A DNA stretch of 64,000 bases, from the NCBI GenBank assembly GCA_017307865.1, contig JAFKGE010000026.1, forward strand, positions 1-64,000, read 5' to 3'. Positions within the stretch are counted from its first letter, which is position 1, and each line of letters starts with the position of its first letter. The notes below the pieces were generated by a model, which made no database searches, was not told the DNA's origin, and saw only the letters and a list, made by a program, of their open reading frames with translations. The position numbers and the translations under genes were made by a program. Shown here in pieces: positions 52,831 to 61,965 of the stretch. Origin of the DNA: Burkholderiales bacterium. GTDB taxonomy: Bacteria; Pseudomonadota; Gammaproteobacteria; Burkholderiales; Burkholderiaceae_C.

Positions 52831-54846
52831 TCAGTTGTCCTCAATGTCCATGACCACCAGCACATCGCCACCGCGCACCGCATCGCCGGTGCGGCAGCGC
52901 AGCTCGCTGACCCGGCCCGCGGCGGGCGCGCTGATCGTGTGCACCATTTTCATGGCTTCCATTTGCACCAGCGTATCGCCCGCATTCACCGTCATGCCCA
53001 CGCTGGCTTGCACTAGCGTCACCAGGCCAGGCATGGGCGCGAGCAGGCGGCTGCCACCCCGCTCGTCTGCAGCCGCCGCGCCGGTGAGCGCGCGCTGCCA
53101 GCGGTCGAGCCGGCGCCAGGTGCGCGTGCGACCGGCGCCGGCCAGCCACAGACGTTCGCCCTCGCTGGCATGCCGTTCCAGTGCCACCATGAAGCGGGTC
53201 GTCACGCCCTTGTGCCGCAATTCCAGGGTGTCTCCGACCAGCGTCGCCGCAACCCTCTTTTCCAGTTCGCCGACGCGCACGCGCCAGCCTTCGCCCTCCC
53301 GCGACACGCTGACCTCGTGCACGCAGCGGTGCCCGTCTTCGAGCAGCACCCGCGTGCCGCCTGCGCCGCCGCCGGGCACGCGCCAGGCCCCGAGCGATTG
53401 CCAAGCCGAGCGCCCGACCGAGGCAGCCTGCGTGGCCAGCACGCCGTGCAGCGCTGCAGCGGCGATGGCCAGCCCGTCGTCTTCGCGCGGCTGCCAGCCT
53501 GCGGGGAAAGCACGCGCGATGTAGTGCGTACTGAGCCTTTGTGCAAAGTGGTCGTGGCTCAGCAGATCGGCCAGGAAACCGAGGTTGCTCTGCACGCCGA
53601 GCAGCACCGTGTCGTCCAGTGCGGTGGCGAGCCGTCGCGCTGCGGTCGGCCGGTCATCGGCATGGGCAATCACCTTGAGCAGCATCGAGTCGTAATAAGG
53701 GGTGACCCGGCTGCCGGTGCGCACACCGCTGTCAACCCGGACGCCCTCGCCGTGCGGCTCGCGGTAGCCGACCACGGTGCCGATCTCGGGCGCGAAATCG
53801 GCCGCTGGATTTTCCGCGCAAACGCGCACCTCGATCGCGCAGCCGCGCTGCGACAGCGCTGACTGACTGAAGCCGAGTGCTTCACCGGCGGCCACCCGCA
53901 ACTGCCATTCGACCAGGTCGATGCCACAGGTCTGCTCGGTCACCGGGTGCTCGACCTGCAGCCGGGTGTTCATTTCCAGAAAGAATGTGTCACCGCTGCG
54001 GCTGTCGTGAATGAACTCGATGGTGCCTGTGCTGTCGTAGCCAATGGCACGACCCATCGTCAGCGCGTGGGCAAACAGGGCCTCGCGCACAGCCGGCGAC
54101 AGGTGTGGCGCCGGCGCTTCCTCGATCACTTTCTGGTGGTTGCGCTGGATCGAACACTCGCGCTCGAACAGGTGCACCAAATGCCCGTGCTTGTCGCCCA
54201 GCAACTGCACCTCGAGGTGGCGCGGCTCGTCCAGGTAGCGCTCCAGCAGCACACGGTCATCACCGAACGACGCCTGGGCCTCACGCCGCACCGTGTCCAG
54301 CGCGGCCGTGAATTCACCCGCGCTGCGCACCACCCGCATGCCCTTGCCGCCGCCACCGGCCGAGGCCTTGATCAGCACTGGATAGCCCACGTCACTGGCT
54401 GCGGCCTGCAAGACCGCGCTGTCCTGATCGTCCGCATGGTAGCCAGGCACCACCGGCACGCCGTGCGCCATCGCGATGCGTTTGGATTCGATCTTCGACC
54501 CCATGCGCCGGATCGCCTCGCGCGAGGGGCCGACGAAAATGAGCCCTGCCGCTTCGCAGGCATCGATCAGGGCCAGGCTTTCCGACAGGAAGCCGTAGCC
54601 CGGATGAATGGCCTGCGCACCGGCGGCACGCGCCGCGGCCACGATCGCCGCGGCATCCAGGTAGCTGCGCGCGGCCTCAGACGGGCCAATGCGCACGGCG
54701 GTATCACACTGGGCCACATGCAGTGCTTCGCGGTCCGCGTCGGCGTACACCGCCACGGTTCGCAAACCCATGCGGCGCGCGGTGCGTGCAATGCGGCAGG
54801 CAATCTCGCCGCGGTTGGCAATCAGCAGCGTGTCAAACATAGTCAT
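52831..54846 (-). CDS. Acyl-CoA carboxylase biotin carboxylase/BCCP subunit
   Basis: A 671-residue alpha subunit. It has a biotin carboxylase domain (DTLLIANRGEIACRIARTAR, KASAGGGGKGMRVV, EMNTRLQVEHPVTE), a middle BT domain and a C-terminal biotinyl domain with the lysine in MEAMKMVH (Val where Glu is usual). It partners the carboxyltransferase at 55678, with the hydratase gene between them. The ATG at 54846 has TGAGG 5 bp upstream. With the HMG-CoA-lyase-type gene the set fits the leucine/isovalerate (Liu) pathway or a longer isoprenoid version. Confidence 0.9.
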   Translation of the reverse strand: MTMFDTLLIANRGEIACRIARTARRMGLRTVAVYADADREALHVAQCDTAVRIGPSEAARSYLDAAAIVAAARAAGAQAIHPGYGFLSESLALIDACEAAGLIFVGPSREAIRRMGSKIESKRIAMAHGVPVVPGYHADDQDSAVLQAAASDVGYPVLIKASAGGGGKGMRVVRSAGEFTAALDTVRREAQASFGDDRVLLERYLDEPRHLEVQLLGDKHGHLVHLFERECSIQRNHQKVIEEAPAPHLSPAVREALFAHALTMGRAIGYDSTGTIEFIHDSRSGDTFFLEMNTRLQVEHPVTEQTCGIDLVEWQLRVAAGEALGFSQSALSQRGCAIEVRVCAENPAADFAPEIGTVVGYREPHGEGVRVDSGVRTGSRVTPYYDSMLLKVIAHADDRPTAARRLATALDDTVLLGVQSNLGFLADLLSHDHFAQRLSTHYIARAFPAGWQPREDDGLAIAAAALHGVLATQAASVGRSAWQSLGAWRVPGGGAGGTRVLLEDGHRCVHEVSVSREGEGWRVRVGELEKRVAATLVGDTLELRHKGVTTRFMVALERHASEGERLWLAGAGRTRTWRRLDRWQRALTGAAAADERGGSRLLAPMPGLVTLVQASVGMTVNAGDTLVQMEAMKMVHTISAPAAGRVSELRCRTGDAVRGGDVLVVMDIEDN

Positions 54847-54853
54847 CTTGACC

Positions 54854-55651
54854 TCAGGCCTGCCGCCACGCAGGCAGGCGCTTGCCGAAGAAGGCGGCGA
54901 TGCCTTCGCGCCCTTCTTCGGTCTCCCAGGCGTCGGCCAGCTTGTCGGCGGCGTAGATCATGTTGGTGTCCAGGTCATGCGCATGCACGTAGGCGATCAA
55001 CTTCTTGGTGGCCGCCACCGCGCCAGGCGCGCACTGCAGCAGGTCGGCAAGTTCGCGCTCGACGGCGGCGTCGAGCTGATCCGCGGCCACCACCTCGGAC
55101 AGCAGGCCCAGGCGCTGCGCCTCGGCAGCCCCCATGCGACGCGCCGTCAGGAAGGTACGCCGTGCGTTGGCTTCGCCCATGCGCGCCACCACATAGGGGG
55201 CGATGTTGGCCGGCAGCAGGCCCAGGCGGACCTCGGTCAGCGAATAGACGCCGGTATCGACCGCGATGGCCATGTCGCACACCGAGATCATGCCGACGCC
55301 GCCGCCATAGGCGGGGCCGTTGATGCGACCAATGACTGGCATCGGCAGGTCATTCAGTGCCCGCAACATCAGCGCCAGATCGCCGCTTTCGCTGACGCGC
55401 TCGGCCCGGCTCTTCGTCATGTTGTCCTGCATCCAGCCGAGGTCGCCACCCGCGCAAAAGGTCTTGCCAGCGCCAGTGAGCACCAGCGCGCGCGCGCCCC
55501 CGGCGGCGCCCAGCCATTCGACCGCACGGCGCAACTCGCGGATCAGGGTGGCGTTGAGCGCGTTGTGGGTGTCGGGGCGGTTCAGCGTGAGGCGGGCCAC
55601 ACCGCGCGCATCGACGGCAAGTTGCAGGGTTTCGTAGGTGGGTGTGTTCAT
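54854..55651 (-). CDS. Methylglutaconyl-CoA hydratase-type enoyl-CoA hydratase (LiuC/AtuE group)
   Basis: A 265-residue crotonase-fold protein. NGPAYGGGVGMISVCDMAI and YSLTEVRLGLLPANIAPYV match the methylglutaconyl-CoA hydratase pattern, where the first Glu is Gly and the second is kept. Such enzymes hydrate the carboxylated beta-branched enoyl-CoA to the tertiary 3-hydroxy acyl-CoA that HMG-CoA-lyase enzymes cleave. It lies between the carboxyltransferase and biotin carboxylase genes. The ATG at 55651 is chosen by similarity; the upstream open frame overlaps the carboxyltransferase. Confidence 0.87.
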   Translation of the reverse strand: MNTPTYETLQLAVDARGVARLTLNRPDTHNALNATLIRELRRAVEWLGAAGGARALVLTGAGKTFCAGGDLGWMQDNMTKSRAERVSESGDLALMLRALNDLPMPVIGRINGPAYGGGVGMISVCDMAIAVDTGVYSLTEVRLGLLPANIAPYVVARMGEANARRTFLTARRMGAAEAQRLGLLSEVVAADQLDAAVERELADLLQCAPGAVAATKKLIAYVHAHDLDTNMIYAADKLADAWETEEGREGIAAFFGKRLPAWRQA

Positions 55652-55677
55652 GGAACAGGTCTCTGAGTGGACGGGGT

Positions 55678-57282
55678 TTACATGCGATAGACCGGGGTGG
55701 CGGTGACCGGCAGCGCACGGCGCGCCGCCAGCGCCAGCGCCAGGGCGAGCACATCGCGCGAGGCCGAAGGCTCGATCAGGCCGTCGTCCCACAGCCGGGA
55801 GGTGGCGTAATAGGGGTCGCTCTGGCGCGCGTATTGCTCACGCACCTGGCGTTCGGTCTCCGCCAGCCGGGCCTCGTCGGCCGGGCCGCGCAGATTCGAA
55901 CGTGCCAGCTCGACCATCACATTGCTGGCGATGTCGGCGCTCATGGTCGCCACCCTGGCACTGGGCCAGGCGAACAGGAATTCGGGCTCGAAACCGCGGC
56001 CGCACATGCCGTAGTTGCCCGCGCCATAGGAGCCGCCGACGACCAGCGTCAGCTTGGGCACGCGGGCGCAGGCCATGGCATAGACCATCTTGGCGCTGTG
56101 CTTGGCAATGCCCCCGCGCTCGGCCTCAGTGCCCACCATGAAGCCGGGAATGTTTTGCAAAAACAGCAGCGCCACGCCACGCTGGTTGGCCAGCTCGATG
56201 AAGTGCGCGCCTTTCAGGGCCGACTCGGCCAGCAGCGCGCCGTTGTTGGCCAGAACGGCCACGGGCTGGCCGTGGATCGCGCCGAAGCCGGTCACCAGCG
56301 TCTCGCCCCACAGCGGCTTGAACTCATGGAAGGCGCTGCCATCGAGCAGCCGCGCAATGATCTCGCGCGCGTCGTAGGGCTGCTTAGGATCAGCCGGCAC
56401 GATGCCGTCGAGCTCGCCCGAATCGTAGCGTGGCGGGCTGGGCACCAGCGGCGGCGCCAGCGCGGGCTCGGGCGGCAGGCTGGCCACGATCTGGCGCAGC
56501 ATCGCCAGCGCCTGGTGCTCGTCCTCGGCCAGATGGTCGCTGACGCCGGAGACGCGGCTATGCATCTCGGCGCCGCCGAGTGTTTCGCCATCGGCCACTT
56601 CGTTGATCGCGATCTTGACGATGGACGGGCCGCCGAGGTGGATGCGCGCATTGCCACGCACCATCACCACCTCGTCGGACAGCGCCGGAATGTAGGCCCC
56701 GCCCGCGGTGCAGCCGCCAAACACGGCCGAAATCTGCGGCAGACCGGCCTGCGACATGCGGCACTGGCGGTGAAAACTGTTGCCGAAGTGGTCCTTGTCA
56801 GGGAACACGCGGTCCTGCTCCGGCAGGAAGGCACCGCCGCAGTCCACGAGATACAGGCAGGGTAGCCGCAGACGCTCGGCGATGTCCTGCGCCCGGATAT
56901 GTTTTTTGACGGTTTCATGGAAGAACGAGCCGCCTTTGACCGTGGCATCGTTGGCGATGAGCATGCAGGGCCGACCAGCCACCATGCCGACGCCAGTGAC
57001 GATGCCCGCGCCCGGCACCTCGTTGCCATACTGGCCCCAGGCCGCCAGCGGCGAGAGTTCCAGGAAGGCGCTGCCATCATCAACGAGGAAGTCGATGCGC
57101 TCGCGCACCAGCAGCTTGCCGCGCTCGCGGTGGCGCCGGATGTGCGCGTCGCGCCCGCCGCTCGCCACCGCGGCCAGACGCGCACGCAGCGTCTCGGCCT
57201 GTGATCGGCCCTGCCCCAGCGCCTGGGCGTAAGCGTCGCCGCGGGTATCGATACGGCTTTCGATCTGAGTCATCTGCGTCAT
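55678..57282 (-). CDS. Acyl-CoA carboxylase carboxyltransferase subunit (variant acyl pocket)
   Basis: A 534-residue carboxyltransferase. GGCTAGGAYIPALSDEVVMV, SDHLAEDEHQAL, FLQNIPGFMVG and SYGAGNYGMCGRGF are typical of methylcrotonyl/geranyl-CoA carboxylase beta subunits. The segment after the first oxyanion region differs: GGPSIVKIAINEVADGE replaces the usual GPPL-x-KAATGE of the other two copies, hinting at an altered substrate. The ATG overlaps the lyase stop (ATGA). It probably pairs with the biotin carboxylase at 52831. Confidence 0.87.
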   Translation of the reverse strand: MTQMTQIESRIDTRGDAYAQALGQGRSQAETLRARLAAVASGGRDAHIRRHRERGKLLVRERIDFLVDDGSAFLELSPLAAWGQYGNEVPGAGIVTGVGMVAGRPCMLIANDATVKGGSFFHETVKKHIRAQDIAERLRLPCLYLVDCGGAFLPEQDRVFPDKDHFGNSFHRQCRMSQAGLPQISAVFGGCTAGGAYIPALSDEVVMVRGNARIHLGGPSIVKIAINEVADGETLGGAEMHSRVSGVSDHLAEDEHQALAMLRQIVASLPPEPALAPPLVPSPPRYDSGELDGIVPADPKQPYDAREIIARLLDGSAFHEFKPLWGETLVTGFGAIHGQPVAVLANNGALLAESALKGAHFIELANQRGVALLFLQNIPGFMVGTEAERGGIAKHSAKMVYAMACARVPKLTLVVGGSYGAGNYGMCGRGFEPEFLFAWPSARVATMSADIASNVMVELARSNLRGPADEARLAETERQVREQYARQSDPYYATSRLWDDGLIEPSASRDVLALALALAARRALPVTATPVYRM

Positions 57283-58232
57283 CCTTTCATTGCAGCGAGC
57301 GAGCCGCTGTGCATCACATGGCCCGACAATGCCCGGCCAATGATGCGCTCGGCCAGCCGAGCCGCCTCAATCAGCACCTCCAGGTCGATGCCGGTCTCAA
57401 TACCGAGTTGCTGGCACATGAACACCATGTCCTCGGTGCAAATATTGCCCGCCGCGCCGCCATGCTTGTGGCCGGCGAACGGGCACCCGCCCAGACCGGC
57501 GACCGAACTGTCGAACAGCCGGACACCCATCTGCAGGGCCGCATAGACGTTGGCGCCCCCGACGCCGCGCGTGTCGTGCAGGTGCAGCCCGATGCGTGCA
57601 TCGGGCACGATCTCGCGTACCGCCCCGATGCGACGCTTGATCTCCTCGGGATGCGCCCAGCCCATGGTATCGGCCAGGTAAATCGCTGGCAGCGGCACGC
57701 TCCGGTCGGCGCAGGCATCAAGCAGCCAGCGTATCTGGTCGGTGACGGACGACAGCGGCACGGCACCCCCGAGATTGCAGCCGAAAGCCGTGATCACGTA
57801 GGCCTTTTCCACCGGAATGCCCAGGGCGATGTAGCGGTCCAGCCAGCCGAGCTGGCGTTCGCGCATCTCGGCCACGCTGCAGTTGTTGTTGCGCTGCGAA
57901 AACGGCTCCGTGGTGTAGAACATCAGCCTGCCGTCCAGGTCCACCTGCTCGCAGGCACGCGCACGCTCGAATCCGTTGTCGTTGAGCCAGAGCGCCGTGT
58001 AGCGGGTGCCTGGGCGCTTGACGATGGCGGCAAACAGCTCGGCGGTATCGGCCATCTGCGGCACCGCGCGCGGGCTGACAAAGGAAGCCACCTGGATTTG
58101 CTTCAAGCCCGAGGCCGCCAAAGCATCAATCAACGCGGCGCGATCGCCCAGCGGATAGGTCCGCGGCTCCATCTGGAAGCCCTCGCGCGGCCCCTCCTCA
58201 TGGAACTCGACCGAGGCAGGCAAGTCACTCAT
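57279..58232 (-). CDS. HMG-CoA lyase-type enzyme
   Basis: A 317-residue DRE-TIM lyase. EEGPREGFQ replaces the usual E-x-G-x-R-D-G-x-Q opening (Glu for Asp), HLHDTRGVGGAN carries the metal histidines, and GLGGCPFAGHKHGGAAGN holds the catalytic Cys loop. HMG-CoA lyase cleaves 3-hydroxy-3-methylglutaryl-CoA to acetyl-CoA and acetoacetate; homologues cleave 3-hydroxy-3-isohexenylglutaryl-CoA. The ATG at 58232 has AAGGAG 9 bp upstream; another ATG three codons earlier abuts that site. It is the only lyase of this type, although three carboxylases surround it. Confidence 0.87.
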   Translation of the reverse strand: MSDLPASVEFHEEGPREGFQMEPRTYPLGDRAALIDALAASGLKQIQVASFVSPRAVPQMADTAELFAAIVKRPGTRYTALWLNDNGFERARACEQVDLDGRLMFYTTEPFSQRNNNCSVAEMRERQLGWLDRYIALGIPVEKAYVITAFGCNLGGAVPLSSVTDQIRWLLDACADRSVPLPAIYLADTMGWAHPEEIKRRIGAVREIVPDARIGLHLHDTRGVGGANVYAALQMGVRLFDSSVAGLGGCPFAGHKHGGAAGNICTEDMVFMCQQLGIETGIDLEVLIEAARLAERIIGRALSGHVMHSGSLAAMKG

Positions 58233-58250
58233 CGCTGCCATCTCCTTCGA

Positions 58251-60248
58251 TCAGACCGGACGGACTTCGGCCAGCACCTGGTGGCGCTCGACCATGTCGC
58301 CAACCCGGCAGCGCAGGCTGCTCAGGCTGCCTTCGAACGGCGCCGTGACGTGCAGCTCCATCTTCATCGATTCGAGCACGATCACGGTCTGGCCGATGGC
58401 GACCGACTCGCCCACCGCCGCCTTGACCGCGACCACCTTGCCCATCATCGGTGCGCCCAATTGCCCGCTGGAGGCGGCGTCACCGGCGGCGCCACCCAGA
58501 TAGGGTTCCGCCGTGAACACGCTGCTGCCCAGCGCGCTGGATATCTCGACCTGCTGCGCATCGCCCCGGATGGTCAGCTCCAGCGCCCGCCCGCCGCACT
58601 GCAACAGGCGGCGCCCACCCGGGATCGGCGACAGCGCAGCCTGCGTCACCTCGTCGCCGATGGCCAGGGTGCAGGCGCCATCGGCGGCGCGAGCGGAAAA
58701 CCGGACCGGCCACTCTGCCGCGCCCGCCTTCAACACCATGGCGGCCTGGGGCGCGGCCTGAATCGGCCCACTGCTCAGGCGCCAGCCGGTGAAACCGTCC
58801 CACAGGGTCCAGCAGCCCAGCGCGGGTGACTCCGCGCGCCGCTGCGCCAGCCAGTACAGCGCGGCCGCCGCCAGGTGCTCCACCGGTACGGCTGCGGGAG
58901 CGACCATGCCCCGCTGCGCATGACGCTCGTCAATCAGGCGGGTATGGAAACTGGCGTCGCGGGTTTCCGGCCATTCGAGCAGTTCATGCAGAAACTGCAG
59001 GTTGGTCACCAGCCCGATGACCGTGCTCTCGCGCAATCCGGCCACAAGTGCCCGACGGGCCGACTCGCGGTCGGGGCCATGAGCGATGAGCTTGGCGATC
59101 ATCGAGTCGTAGTGCGGCGAAATCTCGTCCCCGCTGTCCACCCCCGACTCGATGCGCACGCCCGAGCGCGAAAAATCGACGACATCGAGCCGACCCATGG
59201 CCGGCAGGAAACCGGCGTCGGCATCTTCCGCGCACAGCCGCGCCTCGAAAGCGTGACCCCGGCACACCACATCGGTTTGCGCCAGCGGCAAGCTCCCGGT
59301 CTCGGCAATGCGCAGCTGCAACGCCACCAGATCAAGCCCGGTGACTTCTTCGGTCACCGGGTGCTCGACCTGCAAGCGTGGGTTGACTTCCAGGAAGTAG
59401 TGCGCGTCACCGGCAACCACGAACTCCACGGTACCCAGTCCACGGTAGTTCACGCCGGCGGCCAGCTTCACCGCATCGGCCAGGATGGCTTCCCGCAGAC
59501 GTGGGCTGAGGCCGGCCGAGGGCGCTTCCTCGATCACTTTTTGATGGCGGCGCTGCAAAGTGCACTCGCGCTCGAACAAGTGGATGGCATGGCCCTGACC
59601 GTCACCGGCGACCTGCACTTCAAGATGGCGCACCTGCGGCAGGTAGCGTTCGACGATCAGTTCGCCATTGCCGAAGGCTTTTTCGGCTTCGCGCATGGCG
59701 CTCTCAATGCGTGCCTCCAGCCCCTCCAGCGTCTCGACCACCGCCATGCCGCGGCCGCCTCCGCCGGCCACCGCCTTGAGCAGCACAGGCAGCGTCATGC
59801 CGCGCACCAAACGCGACACCTCGACCGGGTCGGTCATGCCGCCTTCACTGCCGGGGATGACCGGCACGCCGAGCCGTGCCGCCTCGCGCTTGGCACTGGC
59901 CTTGCCGCCCACGCGTTCCATGGTGTCGGCCCGGGGGCCGATGAAGGTCAGGCCAGCCGCTTCAAGCGCGCGCACGAAGTCTGCATTCTCGGAGACGAAG
60001 CCGTAGCCCGGATGCACGGCGTCGGCGCCGACGCGCCTGGCCGCCGCGATGATGGCGTCGATGTTGAGGTAACTCTCGCTGGGCGCGGCCCCCCCGATCT
60101 CGACCGATTCCCCGATCTCGCGCACATGGCGGGTAAACCGGTCAGCACTGGAATGCACCGTGGCCACGGACAGGCCGAGCTTGCGGCAAGTACGGGCAAT
60201 GCGGCAGGCGATCTCGCCTCTGTTCGCAATGAGGATTTTCTTAAGCAT
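58251..60248 (-). CDS. Acyl-CoA carboxylase biotin carboxylase/BCCP subunit
   Basis: A 665-residue alpha subunit. KKILIANRGEIACRIARTCR, the ATP loop KAVAGGGGRGMAVV, EVNPRLQVEHPVTE (Val-Asn-Pro instead of Met-Asn-Thr) and the biotin lysine in LESMKMELH are present. It lies between the lyase gene (18 bp downstream) and its likely partner carboxyltransferase at 60324. The ATG at 60248 has GGAGG 8 bp upstream and overlaps a 22-codon open frame that may couple its translation. Confidence 0.9.
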   Translation of the reverse strand: MLKKILIANRGEIACRIARTCRKLGLSVATVHSSADRFTRHVREIGESVEIGGAAPSESYLNIDAIIAAARRVGADAVHPGYGFVSENADFVRALEAAGLTFIGPRADTMERVGGKASAKREAARLGVPVIPGSEGGMTDPVEVSRLVRGMTLPVLLKAVAGGGGRGMAVVETLEGLEARIESAMREAEKAFGNGELIVERYLPQVRHLEVQVAGDGQGHAIHLFERECTLQRRHQKVIEEAPSAGLSPRLREAILADAVKLAAGVNYRGLGTVEFVVAGDAHYFLEVNPRLQVEHPVTEEVTGLDLVALQLRIAETGSLPLAQTDVVCRGHAFEARLCAEDADAGFLPAMGRLDVVDFSRSGVRIESGVDSGDEISPHYDSMIAKLIAHGPDRESARRALVAGLRESTVIGLVTNLQFLHELLEWPETRDASFHTRLIDERHAQRGMVAPAAVPVEHLAAAALYWLAQRRAESPALGCWTLWDGFTGWRLSSGPIQAAPQAAMVLKAGAAEWPVRFSARAADGACTLAIGDEVTQAALSPIPGGRRLLQCGGRALELTIRGDAQQVEISSALGSSVFTAEPYLGGAAGDAASSGQLGAPMMGKVVAVKAAVGESVAIGQTVIVLESMKMELHVTAPFEGSLSSLRCRVGDMVERHQVLAEVRPV

Positions 60249-60309
60249 GCCCAACGCCTCCAGAGCGGTGAAGGAAGTTGGCCATCAAGACGGTGTGGAT
60301 GCGTTGCAT
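60241..60309 (-). CDS. Possible 22-residue leader ORF before the biotin carboxylase
   Basis: An ATG at 60307-60309, with AGGA 8 bp upstream, opens a 22-codon frame (MQRIHTVLMANF...) that ends in TAA at 60241-60243, overlapping the biotin carboxylase ATG at 60246-60248. It fills the 75-bp gap after the carboxyltransferase gene. The arrangement suggests translational coupling rather than a functional peptide; coding cannot be confirmed from one sequence. Confidence 0.3.
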   Translation of the reverse strand: MQRIHTVLMANFLHRSGGVGHA

Positions 60310-60323
60310 GGTTTGCGTCCTGG

Positions 60324-61931
60324 TTAGAAGCGAAAAACGCCGAACGGCGTCGGTTTGGCGGCGGTGCGAGAAGCGAGGTCGAGCAACAGCCCCATGGCAT
60401 CGCGCGTTTCCACCGGATCAAGAATGCCATCGACCCACAGGTTGGAAGAGAAGTTGGTGGCGGGCTGGAAGTCTTCGTAAATCTTGCGCACCGGCACCTT
60501 GAAAGCTTCTTCTTCCTCGGGCGTCCATTCGCGGCCCTCGGTCTTGTTGATCTGCTTGCGCACCAGCGCCATCACGGTGGCGGCCTGATCCGGGCCCATG
60601 ATGGCCGCGCGGCCGGTCGGCCAGGCGAACATTGCGGTCGGATTGAACGGCCGGCCACACATGGCCAGGTAACCAGCGCCGTAAGAGGCACCCATGATGA
60701 TGGTGTACTTGGGCACGTTGGCCGAGGCCATGGCCGTGATCATCTTGGCACCCGCCTTGGCGATGCCGGCCTGTTCGGCGGCGCGTCCGACCATGAAACC
60801 GGTCACATCCGCCATGAACAGCAGCGGGATGTCGCGCTGGCAGCACAAATCAATAAAGTGCGCCGCCTTCATCGCACTCTCTGGAAACAGCACGCCCTGG
60901 TTCGCAAGGATGCCCACCTCGTGGCCGTGAATACGGGCAAAACCGGTCAACAGGGTGTCGCCGTACATCGGCTTGAATTCCTGGAACCGGCTGTCATCGA
61001 CGAAGCGCGCAAGGATTTCGCGCGTGTCGGTGGGGAATTTGGGGTCGCGGCTGATGATGCCGTAGATTTCGCGCGGGTCGTAGCGCGGCGGCAGCGAGGG
61101 CTGGCGCGTCCAGCGTGGCTTGGGCACCTCGCCGAGGTCGCGCACGATCTCGCGCGTGATCGCGAGCGCGTGGCGATCGTCCTCGGCAATGTGGTCGGTC
61201 ACGCCGCTCACGCTGCAGTGCATCTTGGCGCCGCCGAGCGATTCGGCGTCCACGGTCTCGCCCGTGGCGGCAAACGTGAGTTCGGGGCCGCCGAGGTACA
61301 TGTAGCCCTGCTCCTTGACGATCACGACCTCGTCGCACAACGCCGGGATGTAGGCCCCGCCCGCCGTGCAAGGGCCGAGCACCACGGCGATCTGCTGTAT
61401 GCCCTCGGCCGACATGCGCACTTGGTTGTTGAAGATGCTGCCGAACTGCCCAGCGTCGGGGAAGATGTTGGCCATGTCGGGCAAAAAGGCGCCGCCGCTG
61501 TCCACCAGCGTGATGCACGGCAGCCGGTGCTGCCAGGCGATCTGCTGCGCGCGCACGTGCTTCTTGCAGGTCATGCCGTAGTAGGTGCCGCCTTTGACGG
61601 TGGCGTCGTTGGCGATGATCATGCACGGGCGCCCCTGCACCAAGCCGATGCCGGTGATGATGCTCGCACCCGGCGGCACGCCCTCGTACAGGTCTTCTCC
61701 CGCGAGCATGCCGATTTCGAGAAACGGCGAGCCCGGATCGAGCAGTACTTCGACCCGATGGCGCGGCAAAATCTTGTTGCGAGCCAAGTGTTTTTCCCGC
61801 GCCTTCAAAGGGCCGCCGGCCAGGGCCTGTTGGCGACGGGCCTGCAGATTCGCAATCACGGCCTCGTAGGCTTCGCGATTGAGTCGAAATTCGTCGTCTG
61901 AAGTCGACACACGTGAGGAGAGGATGGTCAT
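60324..61931 (-). CDS. Acyl-CoA carboxylase carboxyltransferase subunit, methylcrotonyl-CoA carboxylase-like
   Basis: A 535-residue carboxyltransferase. QFGSIFNNQVRMSAEGIQQI, GPCTAGGAYIPALCDEVVIV, GGPELTFAATGE and SYGAGYLAMCGRPF resemble methylcrotonyl-CoA carboxylase beta subunits (LiuB type) more closely than the other two copies do. It would carboxylate a 3-methyl-enoyl-CoA. The ATG at 61931 is selected by similarity (MTILSSRVSTSDDEF); the open frame extends 29 codons into the hydratase gene. The biotin carboxylase gene follows after a 75-bp gap. Confidence 0.87.
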   Translation of the reverse strand: MTILSSRVSTSDDEFRLNREAYEAVIANLQARRQQALAGGPLKAREKHLARNKILPRHRVEVLLDPGSPFLEIGMLAGEDLYEGVPPGASIITGIGLVQGRPCMIIANDATVKGGTYYGMTCKKHVRAQQIAWQHRLPCITLVDSGGAFLPDMANIFPDAGQFGSIFNNQVRMSAEGIQQIAVVLGPCTAGGAYIPALCDEVVIVKEQGYMYLGGPELTFAATGETVDAESLGGAKMHCSVSGVTDHIAEDDRHALAITREIVRDLGEVPKPRWTRQPSLPPRYDPREIYGIISRDPKFPTDTREILARFVDDSRFQEFKPMYGDTLLTGFARIHGHEVGILANQGVLFPESAMKAAHFIDLCCQRDIPLLFMADVTGFMVGRAAEQAGIAKAGAKMITAMASANVPKYTIIMGASYGAGYLAMCGRPFNPTAMFAWPTGRAAIMGPDQAATVMALVRKQINKTEGREWTPEEEEAFKVPVRKIYEDFQPATNFSSNLWVDGILDPVETRDAMGLLLDLASRTAAKPTPFGVFRF

Positions 61932-61965
61932 TTGCGTTCTCGCACCAATTAGCAATGGAAAGTCA

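Noticed and set aside
58875-61901. A 1008-codon open frame on the plus strand
   Set aside because: It lies antisense to the biotin carboxylase and carboxyltransferase genes, has low-complexity His/Arg/Gly-rich sequence and no family motifs. It is a by-product of GC-rich codon use.
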